Source: Xenorhabdus khoisanae (GTDB taxonomy: Bacteria > Pseudomonadota > Gammaproteobacteria > Enterobacterales > Enterobacteriaceae). From it: 37,135 bases of DNA. The notes beneath the pieces are model-generated. The model was not told where the DNA came from and ran no database searches. It saw nothing but the letters and a program-made list of their open reading frames with translations. The stretch covers positions 1 through 37,135 of the forward strand of contig NZ_LFCV01000069.1 of NCBI RefSeq assembly GCF_001037465.1. Reading direction: 5' to 3'. This document shows, one piece after another, positions 9,601 through 16,618 of this stretch. The position numbers were made by a program, and so were the translations under genes. Positions within the stretch are counted from its first letter, which is position 1, and every line of letters starts with the position of its first letter.

Positions 9601-10580
9601 AGTAGCATTTCTTTGTTATTAAATATCCAAACAAGCATTTCTTTAGAGGCGTCAATAATTTCCTTAACCATCTTGCCAAATTGCTCTCCATAGTAAACAG
9701 CCGCGTTACTACCCAATAAGCTGTTTATATCTCGAATTGCATCTTTAACGGCATCCATATAACCAGAGTCACCAATGGATTTGGCTAAAAGGGCGGCGTT
9801 AGTTTGCATTTGTGATAACAAACCAACATAGGTGTTCATCATTCGCTTGGCAGAGCCGCCGTATGAGACTTCCAAAATGTTCATCATTGATTCAATAGCA
9901 TCTTTTGAACGAACAGAGCCGCTAGAAACTGCTTTAACCAATTCAGCCATTGACACGTTCATACCTAATGCCATTGATTGCATCGCGGTAGGGATTGCTT
10001 CACCAAGTTGTTGACGAAGTTCTTCCATCGAGACAACGCCTTTACCAGACATTTGTTGGATTGCAATTGTAGCCCGTTTCAAAAGCTCACTATCACCACC
10101 AAATCGAGCAGTTGCGTCAACCAGAGCTTGCATAGAACCTTTGGTTGGATCTATTCCTGATGATTTTAATTTAACGAAGCTATCTGAAATAGCATCAATA
10201 GAAAAAGGAGCTTGTTTTGCCGATGAAATAATGTATTGGAAGTCTCGCATTGACTCGGCTGCTTTATCCGAAGATGTAGCCAAGCCTTGTAACATGACTT
10301 GCAGGCGTTCTAATTTTCCTGCGCTATCAAGAATAGTTTTTTGCCAATCAAAAAGGGCGGTTTTTAGTGTTCCAATTGCAAAAGATGCCATACCGATTGT
10401 AGTAATCGTATCTGACAACGTGCGACCAAAACCTCTAAACCCGCCCTCTAAACGCTTAACACCCGTACTGGCTTTTGTACCTTGATTGGAGAGACGATTG
10501 AGTAAACGACCCGCATTATCGATCTTTATCTCAAACTCTTTGCTGTCCAGCGACAATCGAAAACCTAATGAGTCAGCCAT
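6621..10580 (-). CDS. H: Tape measure protein H
   Basis: 1319 residues. The N-terminus (about 60-270) matches the lambda-type tape-measure domain (SFVKLKSSGIDPTKGSMQAL, MEELRQQLGEAIPTAMQSMA). Hydrophobic helices lie at about 325-345 and 415-430, then long charged coiled coil (about 430-1000), and an Ala/Gly-rich membrane-active end near 1060-1220. It sets tail length and is ejected with DNA. The start follows the T stop by two bases (TAAGGATG), which also supplies the ribosome site. A 1319-residue protein predicts a longer tail than lambda (853 residues), if the usual scaling holds. Confidence 0.95.
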   Translation of the reverse strand: MADSLGFRLSLDSKEFEIKIDNAGRLLNRLSNQGTKASTGVKRLEGGFRGFGRTLSDTITTIGMASFAIGTLKTALFDWQKTILDSAGKLERLQVMLQGLATSSDKAAESMRDFQYIISSAKQAPFSIDAISDSFVKLKSSGIDPTKGSMQALVDATARFGGDSELLKRATIAIQQMSGKGVVSMEELRQQLGEAIPTAMQSMALGMNVSMAELVKAVSSGSVRSKDAIESMMNILEVSYGGSAKRMMNTYVGLLSQMQTNAALLAKSIGDSGYMDAVKDAIRDINSLLGSNAAVYYGEQFGKMVKEIIDASKEMLVWIFNNKEMLLSLGSALMHIAGGVLVLSFFKSITGALTGFNRMIATTVTSSGGLARQMVLISQRASGMGQNLNLGTIAIGRMKHAWRGLDAAMKANAIVFAVTTIIEVLALLAWWYDKVNERAKNAMETAKNTPELVTDEQMEDLKKAKESQLKELEEIESKIKYQQELMQPALEYKKSGKSPNEEALNQALEVEKALLKEKEKIAGKLQKLQDALTNTEIAKAKIAYERKLSQLENSIEREDGVRKSELRSKLEALNAEMVAKLNAVKNDTALQLSIRKEYGEKMGVLYNEELERGKESITKQADLTRTEINRIMKELTEVRTRAGNNTTDIQKQQITQLENQLLSATNSLNNYEKMYQTTLERIANSAKMFMGSMIGINGEAIDATSDALGDKLKTIEDSSRRNSASARLGNGEKIKTIDGRTATSQQELQTHYNIVDALKEEKINVDNLEVAYKNLSKSHKASIDAAMANARMAGNAANEKKDNSKAEKAKREAERVAEAHRKILSDADAMSAKIGFGSQEVVKYNQSLDELRKSLEKLSKASPQEGILSQEQIDDATAWLAEIKAEIENDDYLNALAKNSADQLISKWAGFANTVKGNMTQSIAEMRSEFEKNYQAADNYFAKIIKANEKNTEVYEYLKAEQAKFHAGKEEAMVRMTETATAKMAYDYQNLGKLIDDNFKNIFDNLEDKLMEFLDTGKFNIADFGNFIFKELQRSFIRSMVISPMINGLGLGVGGDTGESFISKIGGAMGSIGSMFGGSGGSNATGGTDGIAKPAQSFGENAASKSTEELGKAATETTGALQTMQSQGIFATIAGYAQQLWAMFTGTTAQTANTAATTASSVANTTLSASAAMASASLIQLSIAATTAAMKQSMGSFAFANGGIMSESGAIPLKAYSKGGIATSPQLALFGEGSHNEAYVPLPDGRSIPVSMNIADSDIGAGSDKNVIISISVVNQGGDSNEESNSSNESAWNETAQKIKSIVLETMTEEKRPGGMLRE

Positions 10581-10582
10581 CC

Positions 10583-10963
10583 TTAGCCCTTACCGAATAT
10601 ATTCCTTAATTTCAGTTCGGCATCTGGATCAGCCTCGGCATGGAAAGGTGACAACACCTTTTTCATAATGACCGGCTGCCCCAATCGCTGCTGTAAACTT
10701 TTCTCAAATGCCGTGTAACTATCCGCCGTTGCCTGAGCACCCCTAGCTGTCTGCAAACGACGAATATCATCTTCTGACTTGATACGGTCTATGTTCCGAC
10801 TTAATAACCAGAACCGTTCAAGCGGCATGGCGATAACCGATTCCGTGGTTTCGCCATAAAAAGCAACAACACGACAAAAGTAGAAACCAAAATCGATAGA
10901 AACAATCTCGACTCCGCTTTCCTGACGGGTTATTACTTTGCGTCTTCTCCAGCATGACGCACA
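10583..10963 (-). CDS. Tail chaperone T region (expressed as G-T fusion by -1 frameshift)
   Basis: An ATG at 10828 would give 81 residues, but the frame is open up to 10963 and the extra part is clearly coding (QESGVEIVSIDFGFYFCRVV and GETTESVIAMPLERFWLLS). The core FWLLSRNIDRIKSEDDIRRLQ resembles lambda T-type chaperones. It lies one base back from the G frame, so a -1 slip near the G stop would fuse the two, as in lambda gpG/gpGT. G-T holds the tape measure during tail tube assembly. The ATG at 10828 is probably not the true start. Confidence 0.75.
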   Translation of the reverse strand, partial: CASCWRRRKVITRQESGVEIVSIDFGFYFCRVVAFYGETTESVIAMPLERFWLLSRNIDRIKSEDDIRRLQTARGAQATADSYTAFEKSLQQRLGQPVIMKKVLSPFHAEADPDAELKLRNIFGKG

Positions 10964-11262
10964 TTAGTTTCTTCGCCTTCCTGAAATGCAAAGAGAACAA
11001 TTTGCTGTACCTGCTCTGGTGTTAGGTTATTTGCTTCGATTTCTCCCATGTCAGGAAGCAGTTTGCGAACAATCTCAAGCCCTGCCTTTAATTGCTCAGC
11101 CGGAGTTTGGTTTTCGATATCCTGAGAATCAAATTGCTGCGCCAGCGCGAACAAACCCACCGTCATTGGCGACATTTTGTAATTCACACCACGCAAAGTA
11201 ACTTCTTTAGGTTTTGGGGCAATAGCGTCAAGGTCAAGTAGTTTTGCCATCTTAAACTCCAT
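10933..11262 (-). CDS. Tail assembly chaperone G
   Basis: 109 residues, acidic, between the major tail protein and the tape measure, as lambda G. It starts MEFKMAKLLDLDAIAPKPKEVTL, a typical tail-chaperone opening; the MAKLL start at 11250 is equally possible. It ends GEDAK followed by TAA (10933-10935), with AAAG just before the stop, a plausible slip point into T. It lies just downstream of a terminator and a dyad-type promoter, so its level may be set independently of the major tail gene. Confidence 0.82.
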   Translation of the reverse strand: MEFKMAKLLDLDAIAPKPKEVTLRGVNYKMSPMTVGLFALAQQFDSQDIENQTPAEQLKAGLEIVRKLLPDMGEIEANNLTPEQVQQIVLFAFQEGEETNVRHAGEDAK

Positions 11263-11264
11263 GT

Positions 11265-11292
11265 AATAAAAAGGGCTTCAAATAGAAGCCCT
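11265..11292 (-). terminator. Terminator after the major tail gene
   Basis: Minus-strand AGGGCTTC (11292-11285), loop TATTT, GAAGCCCT (11279-11272), then TTTTATT. This is a good Rho-independent terminator that would reduce read-through from the abundant major tail transcript into G, T and H. Confidence 0.75.
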
Positions 11293-11294
11293 AT

Positions 11295-11316
11295 AATATA
11301 ATATGTATTCACATAC
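11295..11316 (-). promoter_or_regulatory. Dyad plus -10 box upstream of G (dyad copy b)
   Basis: On the minus strand GTATGTGAATAC (11316-11305) is followed after 4 bp by TATATT (11300-11295). The predicted start near 11288 falls inside the upstream arm of the terminator at 11265-11292. No good -35 box is seen, so the dyad may bind an activator. Confidence 0.45.
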
Positions 11317-11354
11317 TTACCAGATTAAATTAATTAATCTTAGATTGTATTGTG

Positions 11355-11438
11355 CTATGCCACAGATTGATTATTCTGAACTTTGCTTCCCTCAGATTTT
11401 TTATCTTTAGAAGCAGATTCAGTAACTACTTTTTTTTT
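11355..11438 (-). other. A9 slippery run and open -1 extension of the major tail gene
   Basis: The zero frame ends GCA AAA AAA AAG TAG. The run of nine A (plus-strand T at 11430-11438) is an ideal slip site. A -1 shift continues for 24 codons (VVTESASKDKK ... NQSVA) to a TAG at 11355-11357. The extension is hydrophilic and Lys/Ser/Glu-rich, unlike random translated sequence. It may be a minor longer tail-tube form, or the run may have changed length by mutation. Confidence 0.6.
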
Positions 11439-11917
11439 GCCATTTTCCCCAATACACCACTGTCATCAGGGTAAGCATTAAATTCAATATTGAACACACG
11501 AACATCATCATGCTTGTATGCCATGGTGAAGCTACCTGCTGTAGCAGTACGTGGCAGAGTCAGGACGTAATCATCTTTGTTGAGCGGAGTCAGAACCAGA
11601 GATTCAGCCACTTCAACAAGGTTGATACCAATACCGGTCTTGATGGTAATCTCATCACCAGCACCGCCCACTTCACTACCCGGCATTACGGTAGCCAGAC
11701 GTTCAAGGACGGTTTCAGCCAGTGGCACAGTCACTTTGATATTACGCCCCTGAATCAACTCAGAAACGGTGGTTTCACCAAACTGGTCAACCGTCACTTT
11801 CAGTGTGTCAGTAGTAACCTCCACCTCTACACCGCCTTTGGTATAACCCAAATCAACGCCTTTGAAAGAAACGTTACATGCACCTAGCTTAATATTTTCA
11901 ACTTTTGAACCTGCCAT
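11426..11917 (-). CDS. Major tail tube protein (V-like)
   Basis: 163 residues from ATG 11917, which has AAGGG at a good distance (AAGGGAATACTTATG). An in-frame ATG at 11947 would overlap the preceding gene and lacks such a site. The protein is beta-rich (KLGACNVSFKGVDLGYTKGGVEVEV, LKVTVDQFGETTVSELIQGRNIKVTVPLAE), matching the tail-tube fold. It ends KMAKKK at an A9 run. It lies directly after the tail terminator gene and before G, as in lambda. Confidence 0.88.
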   Translation of the reverse strand: MAGSKVENIKLGACNVSFKGVDLGYTKGGVEVEVTTDTLKVTVDQFGETTVSELIQGRNIKVTVPLAETVLERLATVMPGSEVGGAGDEITIKTGIGINLVEVAESLVLTPLNKDDYVLTLPRTATAGSFTMAYKHDDVRVFNIEFNAYPDDSGVLGKMAKKK

Positions 11918-11931
11918 AAGTATTCCCTTAC

Positions 11932-12318
11932 TTATTTTAAATAACAACTGAACTCTATCACAACGCCTGCTTCAAAAGAACCTCCGTCATTTTGAGGGTA
12001 GATAGTAGGCAATGTAATGACTTGTATTAAATTGAAATAAACTCCATTAATCTCAATATCACGTACTGAAAGGTGCTCCATAACAGCATGACTTAATTGG
12101 TTAACCTTTCCAATACTTTCGGCTCTAATCATAAACGGAAAAATGTCTTGATAGTAGCCTTTTAACTCTGAATCAATTTTAATCCCATCGCTAGGCGACA
12201 TAACCAGATAGCCACGAGGTATTTTGGGTGGCATATAGTGGCAAAACAGATCTTTTCCTATTTTTCCCACTCCTTTTGATTCAAGATATTTAGTAAATGC
12301 TTCTAAAATCATTTCCAT
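11932..12318 (-). CDS. Tail terminator protein (U-like)
   Basis: 128 residues; lambda gpU has 131. An alpha/beta pattern with MILEAFTKYLESKGVGKIGKDLF at the N-terminus and a C-terminal strand-rich part ending VVIEFSCYLK fits the tail-terminator group. It overlaps the Z-like gene by 10 bp and precedes the tail tube gene. In this family a hexamer caps the finished tail and joins it to the head. Assignment rests on length, order and weak pattern match. Confidence 0.72.
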   Translation of the reverse strand: MEMILEAFTKYLESKGVGKIGKDLFCHYMPPKIPRGYLVMSPSDGIKIDSELKGYYQDIFPFMIRAESIGKVNQLSHAVMEHLSVRDIEINGVYFNLIQVITLPTIYPQNDGGSFEAGVVIEFSCYLK

Positions 12319-12806
12319 CGACCTCGACCAAAACCCGCTCTTATACCCGCTTCTTTTAGATCATCACGGCTGCGTTTCCATACGGTATTACCGGCTCGTT
12401 CGATAAACCCGTTACCAACTTTAACCCGCATATTGGTAGCATAATTACTCTGCTGTTTAATTCGTGACAATATCCCAAGCCGATATTGTCCATTGTGCAT
12501 GTATTTGGCATAACGACCGACTGAAACACTCTTGACGGACTTACCACGAGCATTAAATCCTTCACGTTTCTTGTGCTCAGAAACATAAAGATTCACATGA
12601 ACCTCATCCCTTCTATTTACAACATGAGCGAAGACAGCACTTTCAAGGCTACCTGTCTCACGGGGGATCATGGCGCGGGCATACTTCTGCATTTCAGTCG
12701 CCATTTTCCGTAATTCATTGAGTAAGTTCTTTTTGAGAGCATGCTGACTGTGCGTCAAACGTTCCTGAACACGTTTAAATGAACCAATGTCTACTGAGAT
12801 ACCCAC
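12309..12806 (-). CDS. Neck / tail-completion protein (Z or HK97 gp10-like)
   Basis: 165 residues, strongly basic. The opening GSFKRVQERLTHSQHALKKNLLNELRKMATEMQKYARAMIPRETGSLESAV is typical of HK97 gp10-like and lambda Z-like proteins, with the conserved P-x-x-T-G-x-L motif. It overlaps the head-closure gene by 16 bp and the U-like gene by 10 bp. Role: completes the head-tail junction. Confidence 0.82.
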   Translation of the reverse strand: MGISVDIGSFKRVQERLTHSQHALKKNLLNELRKMATEMQKYARAMIPRETGSLESAVFAHVVNRRDEVHVNLYVSEHKKREGFNARGKSVKSVSVGRYAKYMHNGQYRLGILSRIKQQSNYATNMRVKVGNGFIERAGNTVWKRSRDDLKEAGIRAGFGRGRWK

Positions 12807-13144
12807 AAGTTTGCTCCCACTTCAAAATGCCCCTCCTTGCCCCTTAAGCCGAATCTGTTGTGAATGCTTTTAATCTCCAACTTCACACCTTCAACCAACA
12901 ACACATCGTCAATATTGAGCTTTGTTTTTTCGGGGAAGATCAGAACGGCATCAAACAACTCAATATCCGCTTTACCTCGTGATGCCGAACTATCCGCTCG
13001 TACAGATGAACGATCATATGCCTGAATAAAACGAACAATTCCGACCGGTGATTTTCCAGCAAACTGTAATTCAGGTTCTCCATAAATATTCAATGTTTCA
13101 GATTTACGATAAATGGTTGCGGTTGATTGCCAACTGATATTCAT
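12791..13144 (-). CDS. Head closure / head-tail joining protein
   Basis: 117 residues and beta-rich (ISWQSTATIYRKSETLNIYGEPE, DIELFDAVLIFPEKTKLNIDDVLLVEGVKLEIKSI). Position between the connector and the neck protein, and length, fit a head-closure (FII or SPP1 gp16-like) protein. It starts 2 bp after the connector gene ends. The sequence match is general, so function is mainly from gene order. Confidence 0.68.
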   Translation of the reverse strand: MNISWQSTATIYRKSETLNIYGEPELQFAGKSPVGIVRFIQAYDRSSVRADSSASRGKADIELFDAVLIFPEKTKLNIDDVLLVEGVKLEIKSIHNRFGLRGKEGHFEVGANLWVSQ

Positions 13145-13145
13145 A

Positions 13146-13985
13146 TCACCCTCGGCGAATGCGAATCACATTGTCTGTATAGCGTGCAATTAAGCGCCAA
13201 GTTTTACGCGACAATGCCTGTGTTGCTGCCCTGCCGCTACGATACATATTGGTTGTTTCACCAATAGATTCAGACAGTACGCCCTCATCACGGGCATCTG
13301 CCGCACCACCGGTAGTCACAACAGAAACAGCCTCAATCATGCAGGCTTGCGCCATATCATTGAGGAAATAATCAGGCAGTGCACGGTATTCTTCTTCTGT
13401 CAATTCAGAGAAATCAATTGCATCACCTTTAAACTCACCAGCCAGATAGAACGGTAATGTATTAGTCGCTAACACGTTTTGAGGCCGGTCGTATTCGCTA
13501 TCCGAGATCTTATAAACCCGCTTGAGACTGAATTTCATATTCTTGAGGCGTCTTGTTGCCTCTATCAAAGCCTGACGCTGTGTATGATCACTCAGGAGCA
13601 GAAATGCATCTGAGGAATACATATCCATAGCAGCCAGTTTTGCTTCCATCAGGGTAATGAAAGACTCGCTTGGTACAGCTAATTCTATTGAGGCGATAAC
13701 AGCATAATACTGTTCAAATTCAGATACCCGACCACTTGCTGTGGTTGTTTTCACCACAACACGACGCATATCTTTGGTTTTATCATCCACTAAGGTATTA
13801 TGTTCACCTGAGATGGAAAAAGATGCGCTCAGATCGCCGCTATTCAGAGTAATGTCTTGGTCAGCAATAATCGTTTTACCGGCAATGTCGAACAATGAAT
13901 AAGAGGCTTTCTCTATATCAAGCGCATCAAACATCACAGTAATTTCTGATACACCGCCTGATTTGATTACGTCCAGTTTTGACAT
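13146..13985 (-). CDS. Head-tail connector (adaptor) protein
   Basis: 279 residues. The N-terminal 110 residues look like an Ig-like beta domain (SEITVMFDALDIEKASYSLFDIAGKTI). The C-terminal part is helical (LMEAKLAAMDMYSS, LIEATRRLKNMKFS, FLNDMAQACMIEAV, ALSRKTWRLIARYTDNVIRIRRG), in the pattern of adaptor proteins that sit under the portal. It overlaps the preceding gene at TAATG. The N-terminal extra domain may reflect a fusion with a decoration-like module. Confidence 0.65.
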   Translation of the reverse strand: MSKLDVIKSGGVSEITVMFDALDIEKASYSLFDIAGKTIIADQDITLNSGDLSASFSISGEHNTLVDDKTKDMRRVVVKTTTASGRVSEFEQYYAVIASIELAVPSESFITLMEAKLAAMDMYSSDAFLLLSDHTQRQALIEATRRLKNMKFSLKRVYKISDSEYDRPQNVLATNTLPFYLAGEFKGDAIDFSELTEEEYRALPDYFLNDMAQACMIEAVSVVTTGGAADARDEGVLSESIGETTNMYRSGRAATQALSRKTWRLIARYTDNVIRIRRG

Positions 13986-14422
13986 TATTCACCTGCCACG
14001 TTGAGGATACTTTCGATCATCGCTTCAATTGACTTCTCACGCACATTGCATTCGTTGCCAATTTTACGCAAAGCAGTAATCCCGCCTTTATCAGCCAACG
14101 CCTCTAATTCATTCCGTGTGAACCGAGTAACAGGCGCATCATTTTCTCCCTCACGTAGCAATTCAGCGATTGGTTTCGCTTTCGTTTCCAGTTCCAACGC
14201 TTGTTTTGCTGTAATTTCACGAGATTCGGCTAATGCAGCCGCCCCACTCACATTTTTACCCTCCACGGTTTCGGCTTTCATAATTGAACAGATCCGCTGT
14301 TGGTCAATAAACGGAATGGCGGTTTTACTTACACCGTTCTCAAACATGACACCAGACATGACACCGGTATAACCGGAAAATGCTGATTCCAAGAGTTTTA
14401 CTTTGGCGGGTTTCATTTTCAC
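13985..14422 (-). CDS. Small head-region protein, paralogue of 14472-14720
   Basis: 145 residues, unrecognised. Its first 55 residues (KVKLLESAFSGYTGVMSG.MFENG....P..DQQRI) align with the start of the next upstream gene, so the two arose by duplication. The rest is charged and helical with a final segment (NELEALADKGGITALRKIGN) resembling a short helix-loop domain of the Ish1/SAP or FI type. Position after the capsid gene is that of lambda FI, which assists DNA packaging; a similar role is possible but unproven. Confidence 0.7.
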   Translation of the reverse strand: MKMKPAKVKLLESAFSGYTGVMSGVMFENGVSKTAIPFIDQQRICSIMKAETVEGKNVSGAAALAESREITAKQALELETKAKPIAELLREGENDAPVTRFTRNELEALADKGGITALRKIGNECNVREKSIEAMIESILNVAGE

Positions 14423-14438
14423 TTTCCTTAATGAGAAG

Positions 14439-14459
14439 GTGCGGTCATCCCGACCGCAC
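14439..14459 (-). terminator. Intercistronic hairpin between the two paralogues
   Basis: GTGCGGTC (14439-14446), loop ATCCC, GACCGCAC (14452-14459) is a perfect 8-bp GC-rich stem. No U-tract follows on the minus strand, so it is more likely an RNA-stability or processing hairpin than a strong terminator. Confidence 0.5.
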
Positions 14460-14471
14460 TACTGTTATTAC

Positions 14472-14720
14472 TTAACTTTCTTCGTGTTTGTCTTCCGATA
14501 CGCTAGGCTCTTTAATCGGTGGTGTGACTGGCGGCATTGTTTCCAACTCTTTCGTTGCCGGTTTAGCGGCAATTTCAGAACGAACGGTAGCCAAAATACG
14601 ATCCTGCTTTCGTTGAGATACCGGCGTTATTGTTTTGCCATTTTGAAACTCGGTCATAAACAGATGCCCGTTATAACCACGCATTGAACTTTCGGTCAAT
14701 TTCACTTGCTTTTCGGTCAT
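14472..14720 (-). CDS. Small head-region protein, paralogue of 13985-14422
   Basis: 82 residues, unrecognised. N-terminal half (QVKLTESSMRGYNGHLFMTEFQNGKTITPVSQRKQDRI) matches the N-terminal half of the next gene; C-terminal half is Pro/Glu/Ser-rich and probably disordered (ETMPPVTPPIKEPSVSEDKHEES). It lies just after the capsid gene and its terminator. A small capsid-associated or decoration-type role is possible from position only. Confidence 0.65.
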   Translation of the reverse strand: MTEKQVKLTESSMRGYNGHLFMTEFQNGKTITPVSQRKQDRILATVRSEIAAKPATKELETMPPVTPPIKEPSVSEDKHEES

Positions 14721-14734
14721 AATTACTCCCCCTA

Positions 14735-14769
14735 TAAGAAAAAAGGGTGGGCTTTCGCCTCACCCTTTT
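14735..14769 (-). terminator. Terminator after the major capsid gene
   Basis: Minus strand: AAAAGGGTG (14769-14761), a small inner GGC-GAAA-GCC stem, then CACCCTTTT followed by more T. A strong Rho-independent terminator 17 bp after the capsid stop codon. It would make capsid the last abundant gene of the upstream transcript, with partial read-through to the rest. Confidence 0.8.
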
Positions 14770-14785
14770 CGGTCACCTGCACCTA

Positions 14786-15670
14786 TTACAGAGCTACGCC
14801 TGTCAGAGCCGCGATAGCTTTGTTGTGTTTGTTTGCCAGAGAGCAATACCATTTAACACGGGTACGGGTGGCATCTTTGTTCTGTACAGTACCGATATCT
14901 TCAACAACGATACCTGCATTATCACCACCGTACAGACCCGTCAGGCCGTTCTCTTCGCTCAGATGCAAACAGTAAATGTCAGCTTTCTGCGCTTTTGTAT
15001 CACCGGTTTTTGGAATGAAGTCATTCACGAGGAATGGTACGCCGTTGTGAGTCAGCATTGGACGACCAAAGTTTTCGATCATGATTTCGGTAGGACCGAC
15101 GTTCACGGTACGCAGCAGAGCACGGTACGCACGGATATGCTCGGAACGCATCATGATTGCATCAGCACCCAAATCTTTAACTGCATCAACCAGCTCATCC
15201 AGCATGGAGAACGTCATTGCAGAATCAGCAATGATTTTCTGGTCGTTGTGAATCAGCTTCGGAATACCGTCAAAGGTTTTAGCGTTAGAGGAGCTATCAC
15301 CAAGGATCAGATTGCGACGGAATGCACGAGCCAGACCTTTTACTTTGGAGCGGATTTGAATCGCCATCTGGCTATTCGTGTCACCCATTGTAGAGGACAG
15401 GAATTTATCAACATCCACGTCGCCTGCCAGAATACGCAGTTTAGCAACATGTTCAGTGAATTTTGCCGCACCTTCCGGTACTTCATCGTTCACGTCGATA
15501 AATTGTGCTTCGCTCAGTTCAGACTCACGATTATACAGGTATGCTTTTGAGTCCACTTTCATGAACGGCAATACCGCAAACAAGTCTTCACGGTCGATAA
15601 TGGTTTCAATAACACCCTGTTCAAGCGTGTTATTAGACAGCTTTTCAGCTTCTTCTCGCAGTAATGGCAT
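14786..15670 (-). CDS. Major capsid protein (HK97-fold)
   Basis: 294 residues. The pattern of an HK97-fold capsid protein is seen: an N-terminal arm (LLREEAEKLSNNTLEQGVIETII), an E-loop region, and a P-domain/A-domain (FRRNLILGDSSSNAKTFDGIPKL, DAIMMRSEHIRAYRALLRTVN, HNGVPFLVNDFIPKTGD). It has no long N-terminal delta domain; the separate scaffold gene upstream fits this. The start has AAGGG 7 nt upstream. G+C is visibly higher than in neighbours, as expected for a highly expressed gene. Confidence 0.88.
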   Translation of the reverse strand: MPLLREEAEKLSNNTLEQGVIETIIDREDLFAVLPFMKVDSKAYLYNRESELSEAQFIDVNDEVPEGAAKFTEHVAKLRILAGDVDVDKFLSSTMGDTNSQMAIQIRSKVKGLARAFRRNLILGDSSSNAKTFDGIPKLIHNDQKIIADSAMTFSMLDELVDAVKDLGADAIMMRSEHIRAYRALLRTVNVGPTEIMIENFGRPMLTHNGVPFLVNDFIPKTGDTKAQKADIYCLHLSEENGLTGLYGGDNAGIVVEDIGTVQNKDATRTRVKWYCSLANKHNKAIAALTGVAL

Positions 15671-15707
15671 CGTAAATTCCCTTTAGTATGCACACAAATT
15701 TTGCTAG

Positions 15708-15728
15708 AGGGGAACGTCCAGCTCCCCT
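15708..15728 (-). terminator. Hairpin between scaffold and capsid genes
   Basis: AGGGGAAC (15708-15715) and GCTCCCCT (15721-15728) form an 8-bp stem including one G-U pair, with no clear U-tract on the minus strand. It probably protects or separates the capsid message rather than ending transcription. Confidence 0.45.
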
Positions 15729-15734
15729 TGTTAA

Positions 15735-16595
15735 TTACTTACCGGCTCGTAACTTGGCAAGTCCGCCAGCAATTTTGTCGAGAGAACTCTTTTCTTTCGA
15801 CACAGGCTGTTTTTCCAGTACAGGATCACTCTTTGAACCCGCACCCGGTTTGGCTTTGCTACGTAGTAAAGCATCAGATTCAGGGTCAGCTTTCAAAATG
15901 CGTTCAATGGCCTGTTCAAAACCTAAAGCACTACCGTCACCATCAACTAAGATAGCCCGATCTTTAGCTCCGGCGGGTCTGTCATAGCCAAGAACACTAC
16001 CGTCTTCACCGACTTCAAAATGAGTACCGTAAATCACACGAGCTTTGCTTGGTGTAATCAGCGTTTCTTCACGTAAGAAGTTTGAGCCGGAGAACGCTGA
16101 ACCTACTGTCAGTTCAAGGATCTGAGAACGTAGAGCTTGCTTTTCGTTGTTCAAAATAGTGATGTGATCATCACGGCCTTTCAACTCAGCTTTATGAGCG
16201 TCGACCATCTGTTTTTTGACAGCATCGAACTCACCACGCTTCTCCTGCTCTTCTTGTTCGCGGCGTTGCTTTTCTTCTTCCGCAGCCTGTTGAGCAGCCA
16301 GTAATTCAGATACTCGCTCAGGGGTTGCATCACCAAATGCCGCTAATTTTTCTGCCAGTGTCTTGTTGTCGGTTTTACGTTTCATCGTTTCTTTAATGAG
16401 ATTCGCTTTTTCCGTATCAGCCACTTTCAGGCGAGCGATCAGTTCTTCTTGTGAAAGTTCTGAATAACTGTCTGTGCTTGCATCTGGGATTTTCTCTGAT
16501 TGTGGAGCATCGCCACCACTACCACCCTGTGTACCATCATCAGCTTCGCTCATCAGGACGCCGCGACGACCCATAAACTTGAACCCTAAATCCAT
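15735..16595 (-). CDS. Capsid scaffolding protein
   Basis: 286 residues, acidic, with a disordered start (SEADDGTQGGSGGDAPQSEK), a long coiled coil (about residues 50-145, many E/K/Q including AAQQAAEEEKQRREQEEQEKRG) and a basic C-terminal end (SSLDKIAGGLAKLRAGK). These are the usual features of a scaffold, placed between portal and capsid. AAGGAAAG upstream supports the start at 16595. No protease motif is seen. Confidence 0.85.
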   Translation of the reverse strand: MDLGFKFMGRRGVLMSEADDGTQGGSGGDAPQSEKIPDASTDSYSELSQEELIARLKVADTEKANLIKETMKRKTDNKTLAEKLAAFGDATPERVSELLAAQQAAEEEKQRREQEEQEKRGEFDAVKKQMVDAHKAELKGRDDHITILNNEKQALRSQILELTVGSAFSGSNFLREETLITPSKARVIYGTHFEVGEDGSVLGYDRPAGAKDRAILVDGDGSALGFEQAIERILKADPESDALLRSKAKPGAGSKSDPVLEKQPVSKEKSSLDKIAGGLAKLRAGK

Positions 16596-16618
16596 TGTTT
16601 ACTTTCCTTGTAAATAAA

